A stretch of 19,194 nucleotides of DNA, from contig CAYSQE010000018.1 of assembly GCA_964433155.1 (NCBI GenBank), positions 1 to 19,194 on the forward strand. The letters run 5' to 3'. Positions 1-6,173 of the stretch are shown here, in pieces (position 1 is the stretch's first letter; every line of letters begins with the position of its first letter). The notes under the pieces were generated by a model. It saw only the letters and a program-made list of their open reading frames with translations. It was not told the origin of the DNA and did not search any database. Source of the DNA: 2-01-FULL-40-13 sp964433155. GTDB taxonomy: Bacteria > Patescibacteriota > Microgenomatia > UBA1406 > GWC2-37-13. Made by a program: the position numbers and the translations under genes.

Positions 1-55
1 AACTCTCAACAAACAGCTTAAAAGGCTGCTGCTCTGCCAGTTGAGCTACGGGCCC
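1..55 (-). tRNA. tRNA-Lys(TTT), 3' end outside window
   Basis: The minus strand from 55 reads an acceptor strand GGGCCCG, linker TA, D arm GCTC..GAGC, and anticodon stem GCAGC/GCTGT with loop CTTTTAA, so the anticodon (20-22) is TTT for lysine. The T stem starts GAGAG before the window edge cuts the gene. The 3' acceptor strand is not visible, so integrity cannot be confirmed. The stop codon TAG of the upstream GIY-YIG ORF lies inside the acceptor/D-arm junction of this gene. Confidence 0.88.
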
Positions 56-309
56 TTTGATCTGATAGATTTTTTCATCAAATATTCTAAATACTTTTTG
101 TTTTTTAAACCCTTCAGATAGTTTTCTCTTTTTCTCGCTTGACTTCTATCTTGAAACTCCTCTTTATAAACCAATCTCCATGGTCTCTTATATTTTGTAT
201 ACCCTGTTCGACCAAAATTATGTTCTACTAGTCTCTTTGTCAAATCAGCACAAGATCCTATATAAAATGAGCTGTCTCGTCCGCTTCTAATTATATATGT
301 GAAATACAT
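46..309 (-). CDS. GIY-YIG domain endonuclease, tRNA-associated
   Basis: An 87-residue single-domain GIY-YIG protein of the small UPF0213/YhbQ-like type. Seen: the first motif around YIIRSGRDSSFYIGS (residues 5-19), the conserved region KRLVEHN with the catalytic-type Arg (about 25-31), YTKYKRPW (about 38-45), and the ARKRENYLKGL helix that carries the conserved Glu (about 58-68). The family cuts or nicks DNA through the Tyr/Arg/Glu site; members include homing nucleases and repair enzymes. The ATG lies 5 nt past a truncated tRNA-Lys copy, and the last residues plus the TAG stop read into the intact tRNA-Lys gene. No Shine-Dalgarno or promoter is apparent directly upstream. A selfish role tied to the tRNA locus is inferred from this arrangement only. 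Confidence 0.85.
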   Translation of the reverse strand: MYFTYIIRSGRDSSFYIGSCADLTKRLVEHNFGRTGYTKYKRPWRLVYKEEFQDRSQARKRENYLKGLKNKKYLEYLMKKSIRSKGP

Positions 310-314
310 AATTT

Positions 315-377
315 GAATCGAACTCTCAACAAATCCCGATTAAATCGGGACTACTCTGCCAGTTGAGCTACGGGCCC
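315..377 (-). pseudogene. truncated tRNA-Lys-like copy with palindromic anticodon arm
   Basis: From 377 on the minus strand the first 25 bases match the tRNA-Lys gene at 55 except for one base, and the variable loop and T-stem start (TTGTTGAGAGTT) are again shared. The copy then runs into the GIY-YIG start with no 3' T-stem or acceptor strand, so a full cloverleaf cannot form. The anticodon arm differs from the Lys gene: it is the perfect palindrome TCCCGATTTAATCGGGA (334-350). Folded as a tRNA arm it would present UUA, which pairs with UAA and, by wobble, UAG. I read this as a broken copy, not a working suppressor. Confidence 0.7.
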
Positions 378-457
378 TAAAAATTGTTTTACCATTTTAT
401 CAAGCAGGTCGATATAATTCCAATGGAAATAAAATAATCTATCTTAGTAATAGTCTT

Positions 458-742
458 TTAACCAATTGGGGGTATTTCTCTAGGAGGAGATGGGGCTGTA
501 TGTGTGGGGAGTGGTTTAACTATACTACCAACCTCGCGTATTGTTCCCGGCACGTCTACTTGGACTTCGGTAACTTCTACTCCACGTTCTAAATCAGTGT
601 CTTTAGTTACTCTTGCTTGTGGATGGAGAATTTTTCTAAGTCTATATAGTCCGTACAGTCCTGCAGGAATGACAACACAGCTTGTAATTATAGCTGCATA
701 TGTGAGAATATCTCTAACTTGTGATAGTTCTGATGTTGGCAT
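458..742 (-). CDS. small single-pass membrane protein, unknown function
   Basis: A 94-residue protein with one clear membrane segment (about residues 13-33, TYAAIITSCVVIPAGLYGLY) after a short polar N-terminus. It is followed by a basic patch (RLRKILHPQARV) and a Pro-rich C-terminus ending PPREIPPIG, so the soluble tail probably faces the cytoplasm by the positive-inside rule. The ATG at 742 is chosen over the one at 784 because a strong promoter (TTGAAA-17 nt-TATAAT, 752-780) lies between them and ends 9 nt before 742, giving a leaderless transcript. An overlapping plus-strand frame (504-809) is considered a shadow. I do not recognise a family. Confidence 0.65.
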   Translation of the reverse strand: MPTSELSQVRDILTYAAIITSCVVIPAGLYGLYRLRKILHPQARVTKDTDLERGVEVTEVQVDVPGTIREVGSIVKPLPTHTAPSPPREIPPIG

Positions 743-751
743 AAGATCAAT

Positions 752-780
752 ATTATACACAATAAATATGTATTTTTCAA
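752..780 (-). promoter_or_regulatory. sigma-70-type promoter, leaderless
   Basis: TTGAAA (775-780), 17-nt spacer, TATAAT (752-757) on the minus strand. The ATG at 742 follows after 9 nt, so transcription should start at or next to the start codon. Confidence 0.7.
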
Positions 781-798
781 GCAAGAACCACCCTTCAC

Positions 799-827
799 TT
801 GACTTATAAGATAAGCTATATTATATT
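799..827 (+). promoter_or_regulatory. promoter of the 891 gene
   Basis: TTGACT (799-804), 17-nt spacer, TATATT (822-827). This promoter has a leader of about 55 nt carrying a good Shine-Dalgarno (AGAGGGGTGAG, 875-885, 5 nt before the ATG), unlike most genes in the window. Confidence 0.6.
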
Positions 828-890
828 GAGATTTGTACCTATGGGCTCACATAAAACAAGTTATTGCAACTTGAAGAGGGGTGAGATTAA

Positions 891-1136
891 ATGAATGAAA
901 AGTATCATCGTGGTGCACTGGGGTTTGAAGACGATTGGCGGGCTGGTGAATCACATTTATTACCAGGCTTAAGTGAGTCTGAGATTCTCGCCCAACTCTC
1001 GGCAGCTCATGAAATAGTAACTCATCAACAAAATGTCAAAAAAAGGCCCGAAGCTCAACACCATCCGCAAGCTCCATTATTAAGAAGAACATTAGCTGCT
1101 ATTCCTAGAGCGATCGCACATATGTTTGCTCGGTAA
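891..1136 (+). CDS. hypothetical protein, 81 aa
   Basis: An 81-residue, soluble-looking protein: acidic N-terminal half (GFEDDWRAGESHLLPGLSESE), a probable helix (EILAQLSAAHEIV), a His/Gln/Pro-rich middle, and a basic amphipathic end (LLRRTLAAIPRAIAHMFAR) that could lie on a membrane. The start is supported by one of the strongest Shine-Dalgarno sequences in the window, AGAGGGGTGAG ending 5 nt upstream. A stable hairpin (1153-1175) follows the stop. No family recognised. Confidence 0.6.
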   Translation: MNEKYHRGALGFEDDWRAGESHLLPGLSESEILAQLSAAHEIVTHQQNVKKRPEAQHHPQAPLLRRTLAAIPRAIAHMFAR

Positions 1137-1152
1137 GAAAAATAGAAACAAT

Positions 1153-1200
1153 TTTCTAACCTCTGGAGTTAGAAAGACTTTCATTTTAGCCTAAATAGTC
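1153..1200 (+). repeat. hairpin repeat, copy C, after the 891 gene
   Basis: TTTCTAAC / GTTAGAAA form a perfect 8-bp stem around loop CTCTGGA (1153-1175). A second, weaker hairpin bounded by GACT..AGTC follows (1176-1200). The first stem-loop matches the repeat at 4897-4916 in loop core and layout but with different paired stem bases. It may work as a terminator for the upstream gene, although the T-run after it is short. Confidence 0.5.
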
Positions 1201-1225
1201 TTTAAGTGTAACTACCTTCATTTTC

Positions 1226-1254
1226 TTGATTTTTTGTTTTTCTAGTCGTATAAT
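1226..1254 (+). promoter_or_regulatory. promoter of the 1284 gene
   Basis: TTGATT (1226-1231), 17-nt spacer, TATAAT (1249-1254). The start codon is 29 nt further on; no Shine-Dalgarno is visible in the leader. Confidence 0.6.
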
Positions 1255-1283
1255 CACCATCAATTTAATATTTTAATCCTACA

Positions 1284-2486
1284 ATGGATCGACGCACTGC
1301 ATTACCTTTTATTTTAGTTGCACCTTTCGTTTGTGCTGGCGGTTCTTTGGTCGGAATTGCCGGGATGAAAACCGCAATAGACCATGTCACTCAAACATTA
1401 ATCGCTGGTGGTCAAACTCCATTCCTCTTAGAAGATAAAATCGCCAGAGAAATAACCAGAAATTATGCTTGGGATACATTACAGGCTAGAACATTGAATG
1501 CCGAAAGATTTCGTCAGGCTGTTCCAGAAGTTGAAGTCATACCTCTAGATGTTTTTCAATCATTGGCTCAACAACAGTCTGAAATATTTGGCAAGCCATA
1601 TACATTTATTGCTGAAAGACCAGAATTATACCTAGCTACACTTTCCTACCCAGATAGACGTATCATTATAAATGGTCAACACGCTGCATTTTTCAACGAC
1701 CCAAATCAACCCACCGCCAAGGACAATATTCAGGTTCTTTCTCAAACGCAGATCAATAATGCGCTTACCTATCTTATGCTTCATTATGACACACGTCTTG
1801 CAGGGACTTTTAATCAATTTCCTGAACCTTTGCCAGTCCCCGTAAATGAAACAAAATCAAATTACCCTCAAATTTTTGCTCAATCTGGATTAAATCTTTT
1901 CCTTGAATCTCCAGATGGGGGGCGTTTCGTCGCAGAAGGATTTATGGCAGGAGTCGGAGAAAAAGCATCTCGGATTGCCGCTGATTATATAGGGTTAAAG
2001 ATCCCGTTACCTAGGACTTTTCTCTCTGATGCAGCAAACCTTATCGATAAACTTATGGAAAAATTACCAATCACACTTGCAGAACTGATGATGTATTCGG
2101 CTAATGGGTTATCATTAGAGGAATTCTCACACATTTTATTAAAAAAATACAAAAAGGCTTATGGGAATGAATCAAACCTGGTCAATGGAATGAATCCAGA
2201 GCCTTGGGCAACTCAGGTTTTATTCATTCCTTCATATCTTCAGCAAGGATTGGTTAATGCAAAAGAATCGCTAGAAATGATGGATTGGTTATTGACTCCT
2301 AGTCCCAGAAGAAATCCTCAGCCAAATAGTCGACCTATGATGACACAACGACTCAATCAAATTCAAGATCAATTTAGCCAGTTTAGTCCTTCTACTTTAT
2401 CTCTTGAAGACATAGATTATCAAATAGCCCCTCAGCAATCGTGGCTATCTGGTTATCTTTCTAGACGCTTTAGAAGAACGGCTTAG
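1284..2486 (+). CDS. hypothetical protein, probably exported or membrane-anchored
   Basis: A 400-residue protein. Residues 1-26 look like a signal peptide or anchor: basic MDRR followed by a hydrophobic stretch (ALPFILVAPFVCAGGSLVGI). The remainder is soluble and mostly helical, with segments such as NALTYLMLHYDTRLAG, LPITLAELMMYSANGLSLEEFSHILL and a Pro/Arg/Gln-rich linker near residues 340-360 (PSPRRNPQPNSRP) before a short C-terminal domain ending YLSRRFRRTA. No catalytic motif is seen and I recognise no family. It has its own promoter (1226-1254). Its last 42 bases overlap the end of the convergent surE gene. Confidence 0.7.
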   Translation: MDRRTALPFILVAPFVCAGGSLVGIAGMKTAIDHVTQTLIAGGQTPFLLEDKIAREITRNYAWDTLQARTLNAERFRQAVPEVEVIPLDVFQSLAQQQSEIFGKPYTFIAERPELYLATLSYPDRRIIINGQHAAFFNDPNQPTAKDNIQVLSQTQINNALTYLMLHYDTRLAGTFNQFPEPLPVPVNETKSNYPQIFAQSGLNLFLESPDGGRFVAEGFMAGVGEKASRIAADYIGLKIPLPRTFLSDAANLIDKLMEKLPITLAELMMYSANGLSLEEFSHILLKKYKKAYGNESNLVNGMNPEPWATQVLFIPSYLQQGLVNAKESLEMMDWLLTPSPRRNPQPNSRPMMTQRLNQIQDQFSQFSPSTLSLEDIDYQIAPQQSWLSGYLSRRFRRTA

Positions 2487-3260
2487 CATTTTCGCCAAAA
2501 TTTTCTGATTCAGCATCCAAGGATCAAGCGGGCTGATCGAAATGTATCCCCTTTTTATCGCGCCGATATCATACTCAACCGGAACTTTTGTATTAACTAT
2601 CTCATTTGGATAATCGAAAATCTTATTTTTATAATCTATATCTACCGGATATTTATAAAAGGCTCTAAGGTCTTTATAGGCCTTGGTGAAGGCTATATTT
2701 TTTGTTTTCTTTTTAGGGAAGTTTATATTCAATAGCTCTGAGCCCCAAAAATTATTTGCAATAATTTTTTCGATAAGCCATAGCGCGACTTTGCCTGGAT
2801 AATCAAGATGTTGAACTATGTCATGACCCATGTGATGATCCATCAGGTAATACTTAATCGGCACATTCCAACTCATGACTAATGCCTGAGACGTGAGTTT
2901 TGCATTCAGAGCCCTAAATGCGGCAGCAAATGTGCCTGAGGCAACAAGAGAAGCGCCAATGTTTGCGCCAAGGTTGATACCTGAAATCACCAGGTCAAAT
3001 TTTTCCTTAAAAAATCCTTCGGCAAACTCTATCGCGTCTGTTGGCGTGCCATGGACACAGACTCCATCAACGCCTTCAACGTGTATCTCTTCCCACTTGA
3101 TATTTCCTCTCAAACTCATCTTTCCCCCAACCCCACTCTGCTGTACTTTTGTAGCAGCAATCTTTAGCTCATATCTATTTTTTAAAAAATGTACAAGAAG
3201 CCTTGTCCCAATAGAATTATATCCATCATCCCCAGTCAAAAGAATCCGCCTGATTCTCAT
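2445..3260 (-). CDS. surE: 5'/3'-nucleotidase SurE
   Basis: A 271-residue SurE-family metal-dependent phosphatase that removes phosphate from nucleoside 5'- or 3'-monophosphates in the cytoplasm. Seen: the metal-binding pair D11-D12 in LTGDDGYNSIG (the usual preceding Asn is Gly here), S42 in the QQSGVGGKMSL loop, HGTPTDAIEFA (70-80), N96 in the hallmark SGINLGANIG (93-102), and SGTFAAAFRA (109-117). Length is normal for the family. A -10 box TATAAT (3267-3272, minus) ends 6 nt before the ATG, with only a weak -35. Its 3' end overlaps the convergent 1284 gene by 42 bp. The family assignment is firm; the in vivo substrate is not shown. Confidence 0.92.
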   Translation of the reverse strand: MRIRRILLTGDDGYNSIGTRLLVHFLKNRYELKIAATKVQQSGVGGKMSLRGNIKWEEIHVEGVDGVCVHGTPTDAIEFAEGFFKEKFDLVISGINLGANIGASLVASGTFAAAFRALNAKLTSQALVMSWNVPIKYYLMDHHMGHDIVQHLDYPGKVALWLIEKIIANNFWGSELLNINFPKKKTKNIAFTKAYKDLRAFYKYPVDIDYKNKIFDYPNEIVNTKVPVEYDIGAIKRGYISISPLDPWMLNQKILAKMLSRSSKASRKITR

Positions 3261-3298
3261 TTAAGAATTATAACAGAACCTCGGATTTTTAAAAAATA

Positions 3299-3317
3299 TA
3301 TCTTATAGTATAAGATA
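3299..3317. promoter_or_regulatory. perfect 19-bp palindrome, operator-like
   Basis: TATCTTATAGTATAAGATA is a perfect 9-1-9 inverted repeat that contains -10-like hexamers and sits 2 nt before an ATG at 3320. This layout matches the palindromic operators over the -10 boxes of the toxin-antitoxin modules elsewhere in the window (4197, 7104, 17252), but no intact module follows. Confidence 0.45.
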
Positions 3318-3319
3318 CC

Positions 3320-3430
3320 ATGGAAAAAAAGATAACTAAACAATTAACCAGTCCTACTGTTATAGCAGGGTTATACCTTAAGTATGAAAATTTTGTTCGA
3401 TATAATCTAATGCTCTTTTCATTGGGATAG
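3320..3430 (+). pseudogene. short ORF behind orphan operator, possible antitoxin remnant
   Basis: A 36-codon ORF starting MEKKITKQLTSPTVIAG directly after the palindrome at 3299-3317. Its second half overlaps the 3' end of the convergent gene at 3378, so at most the first 20 or so codons look like independent coding sequence. It may be the stump of a deleted regulator or antitoxin, or chance. Family not recognised. Confidence 0.2.
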
Positions 3431-4049
3431 ATGATATGCGAATAGCTTCAAGATATCTTTGTTGGTGGATTAATCTAGTGTCTTTCATTTCTTCAAGATC
3501 ATTTTGGCCATATAACCAATAACCCATAATAGTTTCAAAAGACTTTTTTGAAACGGTTCCGATCTTCAGCTCTTTAAGAAATTGCTCTACGTCTCTTGCT
3601 CCTCCTCTAACATCGTCAATCCAATCCATATAAAGTTTTTTATCTACTGCAGCAAGAATATCAGCGTAGAAGAAATCAAGCCACGTATCATATTGTACGA
3701 AATCAACAAACCCTTTAACTGATTCTTCCGCTGAACTTTTTTGGTAGATTTTTCCAAAGGTCTGCAATGCAGGAGTCCTAAGACCATGCCTTAAGGATAG
3801 CGAGATAGTATTTGTACCAGCGTCTAGTTCACCTCCTTTTAATATTTGCATCTGGCCCTCTTGCGGAACTGCACCCTTTTCCATATATCTTTTTACTGCT
3901 AAGTTAGCTTCATCTCTAATTGCTTTAGCAAATCCGTGAACGAGAAGTTTTCTTCGCAATCCAAGTAGTCCTATCACAGGAGAATATAGGTTTTGAATTG
4001 ATAATGTCTCAACTTTCTGTCGTAGTTCTTCACTAACAGCTCGTCGCAT
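3378..4049 (-). CDS. hypothetical protein, 223 aa
   Basis: A 223-residue soluble, mostly helical protein with no signal peptide or membrane segment. Notable stretches are SPVIGLLGLRRKLLVHGFAK near the N-terminus, an aromatic-rich centre (FVDFVQYDTWLDFFYADIL, about 115-133) and YWLYGQNDLEEMKD (about 175-188). I recognise no family. The start at 4049 is supported by a promoter ending 6 nt upstream (TTGGCT-17 nt-TAAAAT, 4056-4084), which again implies a leaderless message. Confidence 0.65.
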   Translation of the reverse strand: MRRAVSEELRQKVETLSIQNLYSPVIGLLGLRRKLLVHGFAKAIRDEANLAVKRYMEKGAVPQEGQMQILKGGELDAGTNTISLSLRHGLRTPALQTFGKIYQKSSAEESVKGFVDFVQYDTWLDFFYADILAAVDKKLYMDWIDDVRGGARDVEQFLKELKIGTVSKKSFETIMGYWLYGQNDLEEMKDTRLIHQQRYLEAIRISSIPMKRALDYIEQNFHT

Positions 4050-4055
4050 GAGGCC

Positions 4056-4084
4056 ATTTTAACATAAAAATACACTTTAGCCAA
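4056..4084 (-). promoter_or_regulatory. promoter, leaderless, for the 3378-4049 gene
   Basis: TTGGCT (4079-4084), 17-nt spacer, TAAAAT (4056-4061) on the minus strand, 6 nt before the ATG at 4049. Confidence 0.55.
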
Positions 4085-4101
4085 TGTAAATTCAATTGAA
4101 A

Positions 4102-4164
4102 GAAATTTCAACCCCAGATTGAAGACGTTGTCATGACAATCTGAAAAGTATTTTTGAATTTTTC
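4102..4164 (+). repeat. hairpin repeat, copy A, upstream of TA module
   Basis: Begins AGAAATTTCAACC, contains TTCAA/TTGAA, then the palindrome TTGTCATGACAA, then CTGAAAAGTATTTTTGAAT. The same order of elements recurs at 4890-4956 on the other side of the toxin-antitoxin pair. Confidence 0.55.
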
Positions 4165-4176
4165 TCCTTCCTCCTA

Positions 4177-4214
4177 TTGACAACCTATCATTTATTATGT
4201 ACACTAGTGTACAT
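4177..4214 (+). promoter_or_regulatory. promoter and operator of Phd/PIN module 1
   Basis: TTGACA (4177-4182), 17-nt spacer, TACACT (4200-4205). The -10 box lies inside the perfect 18-bp palindrome ATGTACACTAGTGTACAT (4197-4214), which abuts the start codon at 4215. This is the expected site for autorepression by the antitoxin or the toxin-antitoxin complex. Confidence 0.7.
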
Positions 4215-4508
4215 ATGACACTCATCATCCCTATTACCGAATTCAGAAAAAATATCTTTGCGCTGACTGAAAAGGTGGCGCAAACCGGCATTGAGATAGA
4301 GATAGAAAAAGAAGGAAAAAGGATCGCAAGGCTCGTTGCGATAAACGATTCTCCTTCAGCCAAAGCAAAACATGCCCTCACTCATGTTCTTCCTAAACTT
4401 GCTGAGGGTTGGGGAAAAATATCCGAAAAGGAATGGAAAGAAATGGAAAACTTTAGAAGAGGAAAGAAAGAAAAGTTATATTGGAAAAGAAAAATATTTA
4501 AATGGTAA
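4215..4508 (+). CDS. Phd/YefM-type antitoxin, module 1
   Basis: A 97-residue antitoxin. The N-terminal part IIPITEFRKNIFALTEKVAQ followed by IEIEIEKEGKRIARLVAI is the Phd/YefM fold used for DNA binding and dimerisation. The C-terminus is Lys/Glu/Trp-rich (WGKISEKEWKEMENFRRGKK) and would wrap the toxin. The ATG at 4215 is preferred to the one at 4197, because the latter lies inside the -10 box and operator. The stop overlaps the toxin start by 7 bp (ATGGTAA), indicating translational coupling. Partner is the PIN toxin at 4502. Confidence 0.8.
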   Translation: MTLIIPITEFRKNIFALTEKVAQTGIEIEIEKEGKRIARLVAINDSPSAKAKHALTHVLPKLAEGWGKISEKEWKEMENFRRGKKEKLYWKRKIFKW

Positions 4509-4885
4509 AAGTATTAATAGATACTGATATCATAATCGATTTTTTACGAACTAAAAAAGGACTGCTACTCGATCTCTATAGACTACAATCAGAAGAAAAA
4601 TTAGAATTATATATCTCCTCAATCACGGCTTTGGAACTTTTTTCCGGCATATCTTCCAAAAAATTAAAATTAACCCTGCTTGAGCTAATCTCTACGTTAA
4701 AAGTAGTTGGGATAACATTAGATCTTGCTGTATTTGCAGGAGAATTGAAACGGGATCTTCAATCTTCGATTCCTTTTGCAGATTTGCTCATTGGAGCAAG
4801 CGCTCTCTATATTCGCGCTCAACTTGCCACTCACAACCAAAAACATTTCAAAGGAATTCCCAAACTCAAATTCGTGAAATCTTAA
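4502..4885 (+). CDS. PIN-domain (VapC-type) ribonuclease toxin, module 1
   Basis: A 127-residue single PIN domain. Acidic site residues visible: D7 and D9 in LIDTDIIIDFL, E45 in ALELFSG, D94 in PFADLLIGASA; the usual fourth acidic position falls in ATHNQKHF, where N112 sits as in many VapC proteins. VapC toxins are Mg-dependent endoribonucleases, often cutting tRNA or rRNA; the target here is unknown. Co-transcribed with the antitoxin at 4215, and followed within 5 nt by hairpin repeat copy B. Confidence 0.85.
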   Translation: MVKVLIDTDIIIDFLRTKKGLLLDLYRLQSEEKLELYISSITALELFSGISSKKLKLTLLELISTLKVVGITLDLAVFAGELKRDLQSSIPFADLLIGASALYIRAQLATHNQKHFKGIPKLKFVKS

Positions 4886-4889
4886 AGGG

Positions 4890-4956
4890 AGAAATTTCAA
4901 CCTCTGGGGTTGAAAGTGTTGTTATAACAGTCAGAAAAGTTTTTTTGGATTTTTCT
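4890..4956 (+). repeat. hairpin repeat, copy B, downstream of TA module
   Basis: AGAAATTTCAACC as in copy A, then stem TTTCAACC/GGTTGAAA with loop containing TCTG, then the palindrome TGTTATAACA, CAGAAAAG and a T7 run. Relative to copy A the second palindrome has paired changes (C:G to T:A). The T-run could also make it the terminator of the module. Confidence 0.55.
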
Positions 4957-5026
4957 TTCTGTTTATAATCTTCTGGTAACCCAGTCTTATATCAAATAAT
5001 TTGCTTTATTTCTTAGTTCAATTAAG

Positions 5027-5080
5027 TTGCCCAGCAGGGATTTTTACCCCGTACCGATCTCTGATCCGGTACTGGGGCAA
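5027..5080. repeat. nested palindromic intergenic element
   Basis: Inner arms CCCCGTACCG and CGGTACTGGGG (5047-5077) fold over an AT-rich loop; the outer ends TTGCCC and GGGCAA also pair. It is GC-rich compared with its surroundings. It lies upstream of the likely promoter of the 5163 gene, which argues against the longer reading frame that starts at 5001. Confidence 0.5.
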
Positions 5081-5108
5081 ACCACGATTAGATTTTCAAG
5101 AATTTTGT

Positions 5109-5170
5109 TATAATACTTCTTTAAAAGATTTATCTGGAGCTCCAAAATGTCAAAAATACAATATGATTGA
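5109..5170 (+). promoter_or_regulatory. -10 box and 7-codon upstream ORF before the 5163 gene
   Basis: TATAAT (5109-5114) has no good -35 partner. In the leader, TGGAG (5135-5139) stands 7 nt before an ATG at 5147 that encodes MSKIQYD and stops at 5168-5170, overlapping the main ATG (5163) by 8 nt. This could be a coupled leader peptide, or the mark of a small indel at the gene start. Confidence 0.35.
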
Positions 5171-5948
5171 AAGCAAAGAATTCTTAAATCTAGACGAATA
5201 CGCTGAATATATTAAAACTACTGCAAAATCGTTAGGCGTTGGTGTTTCCCAACTTACAATAGATGAAATAAGAAGGGGAAAAGATCCTGGCACACTGATT
5301 TTAGATAGAATAGCTTCTGCTCAAGTTCTTAAAGCGAATGACTCGTCAAAAAAGGATAGGTTATATGCCAACATCACAGATGTAGGTTGCTCTGTTCTTT
5401 CAGCCTACAATATTCCTGAAGAATTCACCAGTGATCTTGCTTCCAACTTCAATTTTTCCACACATTGGATGGAAAAAATATTGAGAGCTATGAGATTAGA
5501 TTTTAGCTTCTTTTTTTCTGGAGAAGATGGATGGAAATATAATGAATTAAGACGAACCTTCCTAGAGGAGGCAGCAGACTTTATAGATGAAAAATCTCCA
5601 TATAAAAAAACGTCTGATACGATTAGACACCTTCAAGATCAGTGGACTGATAAGACAAATGTTCAAAATTATTACCATGCTCTTTACACTGCTCCCGCTC
5701 CGAACATAATCGGCTATTGGCTCTTACGAGAACTACCAAGTCTGTGGGCTTACTACGAAATGAGACAAAAGCATAAGTTAGGTCTTGATCCATTCAGTAA
5801 AATGCTTCTTCAAGATTACATGAAAGGAGTTAAAAGTGAAAAAACTATTGAAAGAATACAAAATCATCTTGGATCAACTACTTTCGATAGAGGCCTACTC
5901 CCTTTAGCCAGAAATATAGTAGTTTACGGACAACCCACTTTAAGATAA
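5163..5948 (+). CDS. hypothetical protein, 261 aa
   Basis: From the ATG at 5163 the product is 261 residues, soluble and helical. The N-terminus (FLNLDEYAEYIKTTAKSLGV, then VSQLTIDEIRRGKDP) resembles a small helix-turn-helix or helical bundle, but I cannot assign a family. Later features are FFFSGEDGWKYNELRR, an aromatic segment (NYYHALYTAPAPNIIGYWLL) and a basic C-terminal part. The frame stays open back to 5001, but that extension crosses a palindromic element and the -10 box and reads as unlikely protein, so 5163 is preferred. It shares a Trp/Tyr-rich helical character with the 3378-4049 product; homology is not shown. Confidence 0.6.
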   Translation: MIESKEFLNLDEYAEYIKTTAKSLGVGVSQLTIDEIRRGKDPGTLILDRIASAQVLKANDSSKKDRLYANITDVGCSVLSAYNIPEEFTSDLASNFNFSTHWMEKILRAMRLDFSFFFSGEDGWKYNELRRTFLEEAADFIDEKSPYKKTSDTIRHLQDQWTDKTNVQNYYHALYTAPAPNIIGYWLLRELPSLWAYYEMRQKHKLGLDPFSKMLLQDYMKGVKSEKTIERIQNHLGSTTFDRGLLPLARNIVVYGQPTLR

Positions 5949-6086
5949 ATAAAAATTATGCGTAAAGTGAAGCTCGTAGAAATTCAAGGTTCAAATTGTA
6001 TTTGATATTTTAATATCGCCTGAAGTTGTGAGTTATTTAAAAAATCTCTGTTACCCAGCCTCGACTTTTCCCTCCAGATAATTTTT

Positions 6087-6129
6087 TGTTCCGAGACTAC
6101 GATTCGAACGTAGATTAGATGGTTCAGAG
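6087..6129 (-). pseudogene. 3' half of a tRNA-Gln-like gene
   Basis: On the minus strand this reads anticodon loop CTCTGAA (CTG anticodon), CCATC as the 3' anticodon strand, a perfect T arm (CTACG, TTCGAAT, CGTAG), acceptor strand TCTCGGA, then ACA. A matching 5' anticodon strand (GATGG) lies at 6161-6165, but a GC-rich repeat sits between the two, and no D arm or 5' acceptor strand (TCCGAGA) is found upstream. It is a tRNA broken in the anticodon arm. Confidence 0.65.
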
Positions 6130-6165
6130 TCCGCCTCGGCTCGACGCCTCGTCGAGACGGGCCAT
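6130..6165. repeat. GC-rich tRNA-associated repeat, copy 1
   Basis: A 36-bp element from TCCGCCTCGGCTCG to GACGGGCCAT with an inner perfect hairpin CTCGACG-CCT-CGTCGAG. It matches 6509-6541 except for a 3-bp gap and about three substitutions. Here it separates the 5' anticodon strand from the rest of a tRNA 3' half. Confidence 0.65.
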
Positions 6166-6173
6166 CTTATTAA

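Noticed and set aside
504..809. Plus-strand ORF opposite the small membrane protein.
   Set aside because: The minus-strand frame has a near-ideal promoter and a plausible membrane segment; the plus-strand product is low in complexity and has no start signal.
2893..3264. Long ORF antisense to surE, and similar long frames antisense to leuS.
   Set aside because: They are shadows of strongly conserved genes on the other strand and have no start signals.
5949..6086. Intergenic stretch checked for genes, RNA and arrays.
   Set aside because: AT-rich with no convincing ORF, promoter pair or hairpin. No CRISPR-like regularly spaced repeats occur anywhere in the window.
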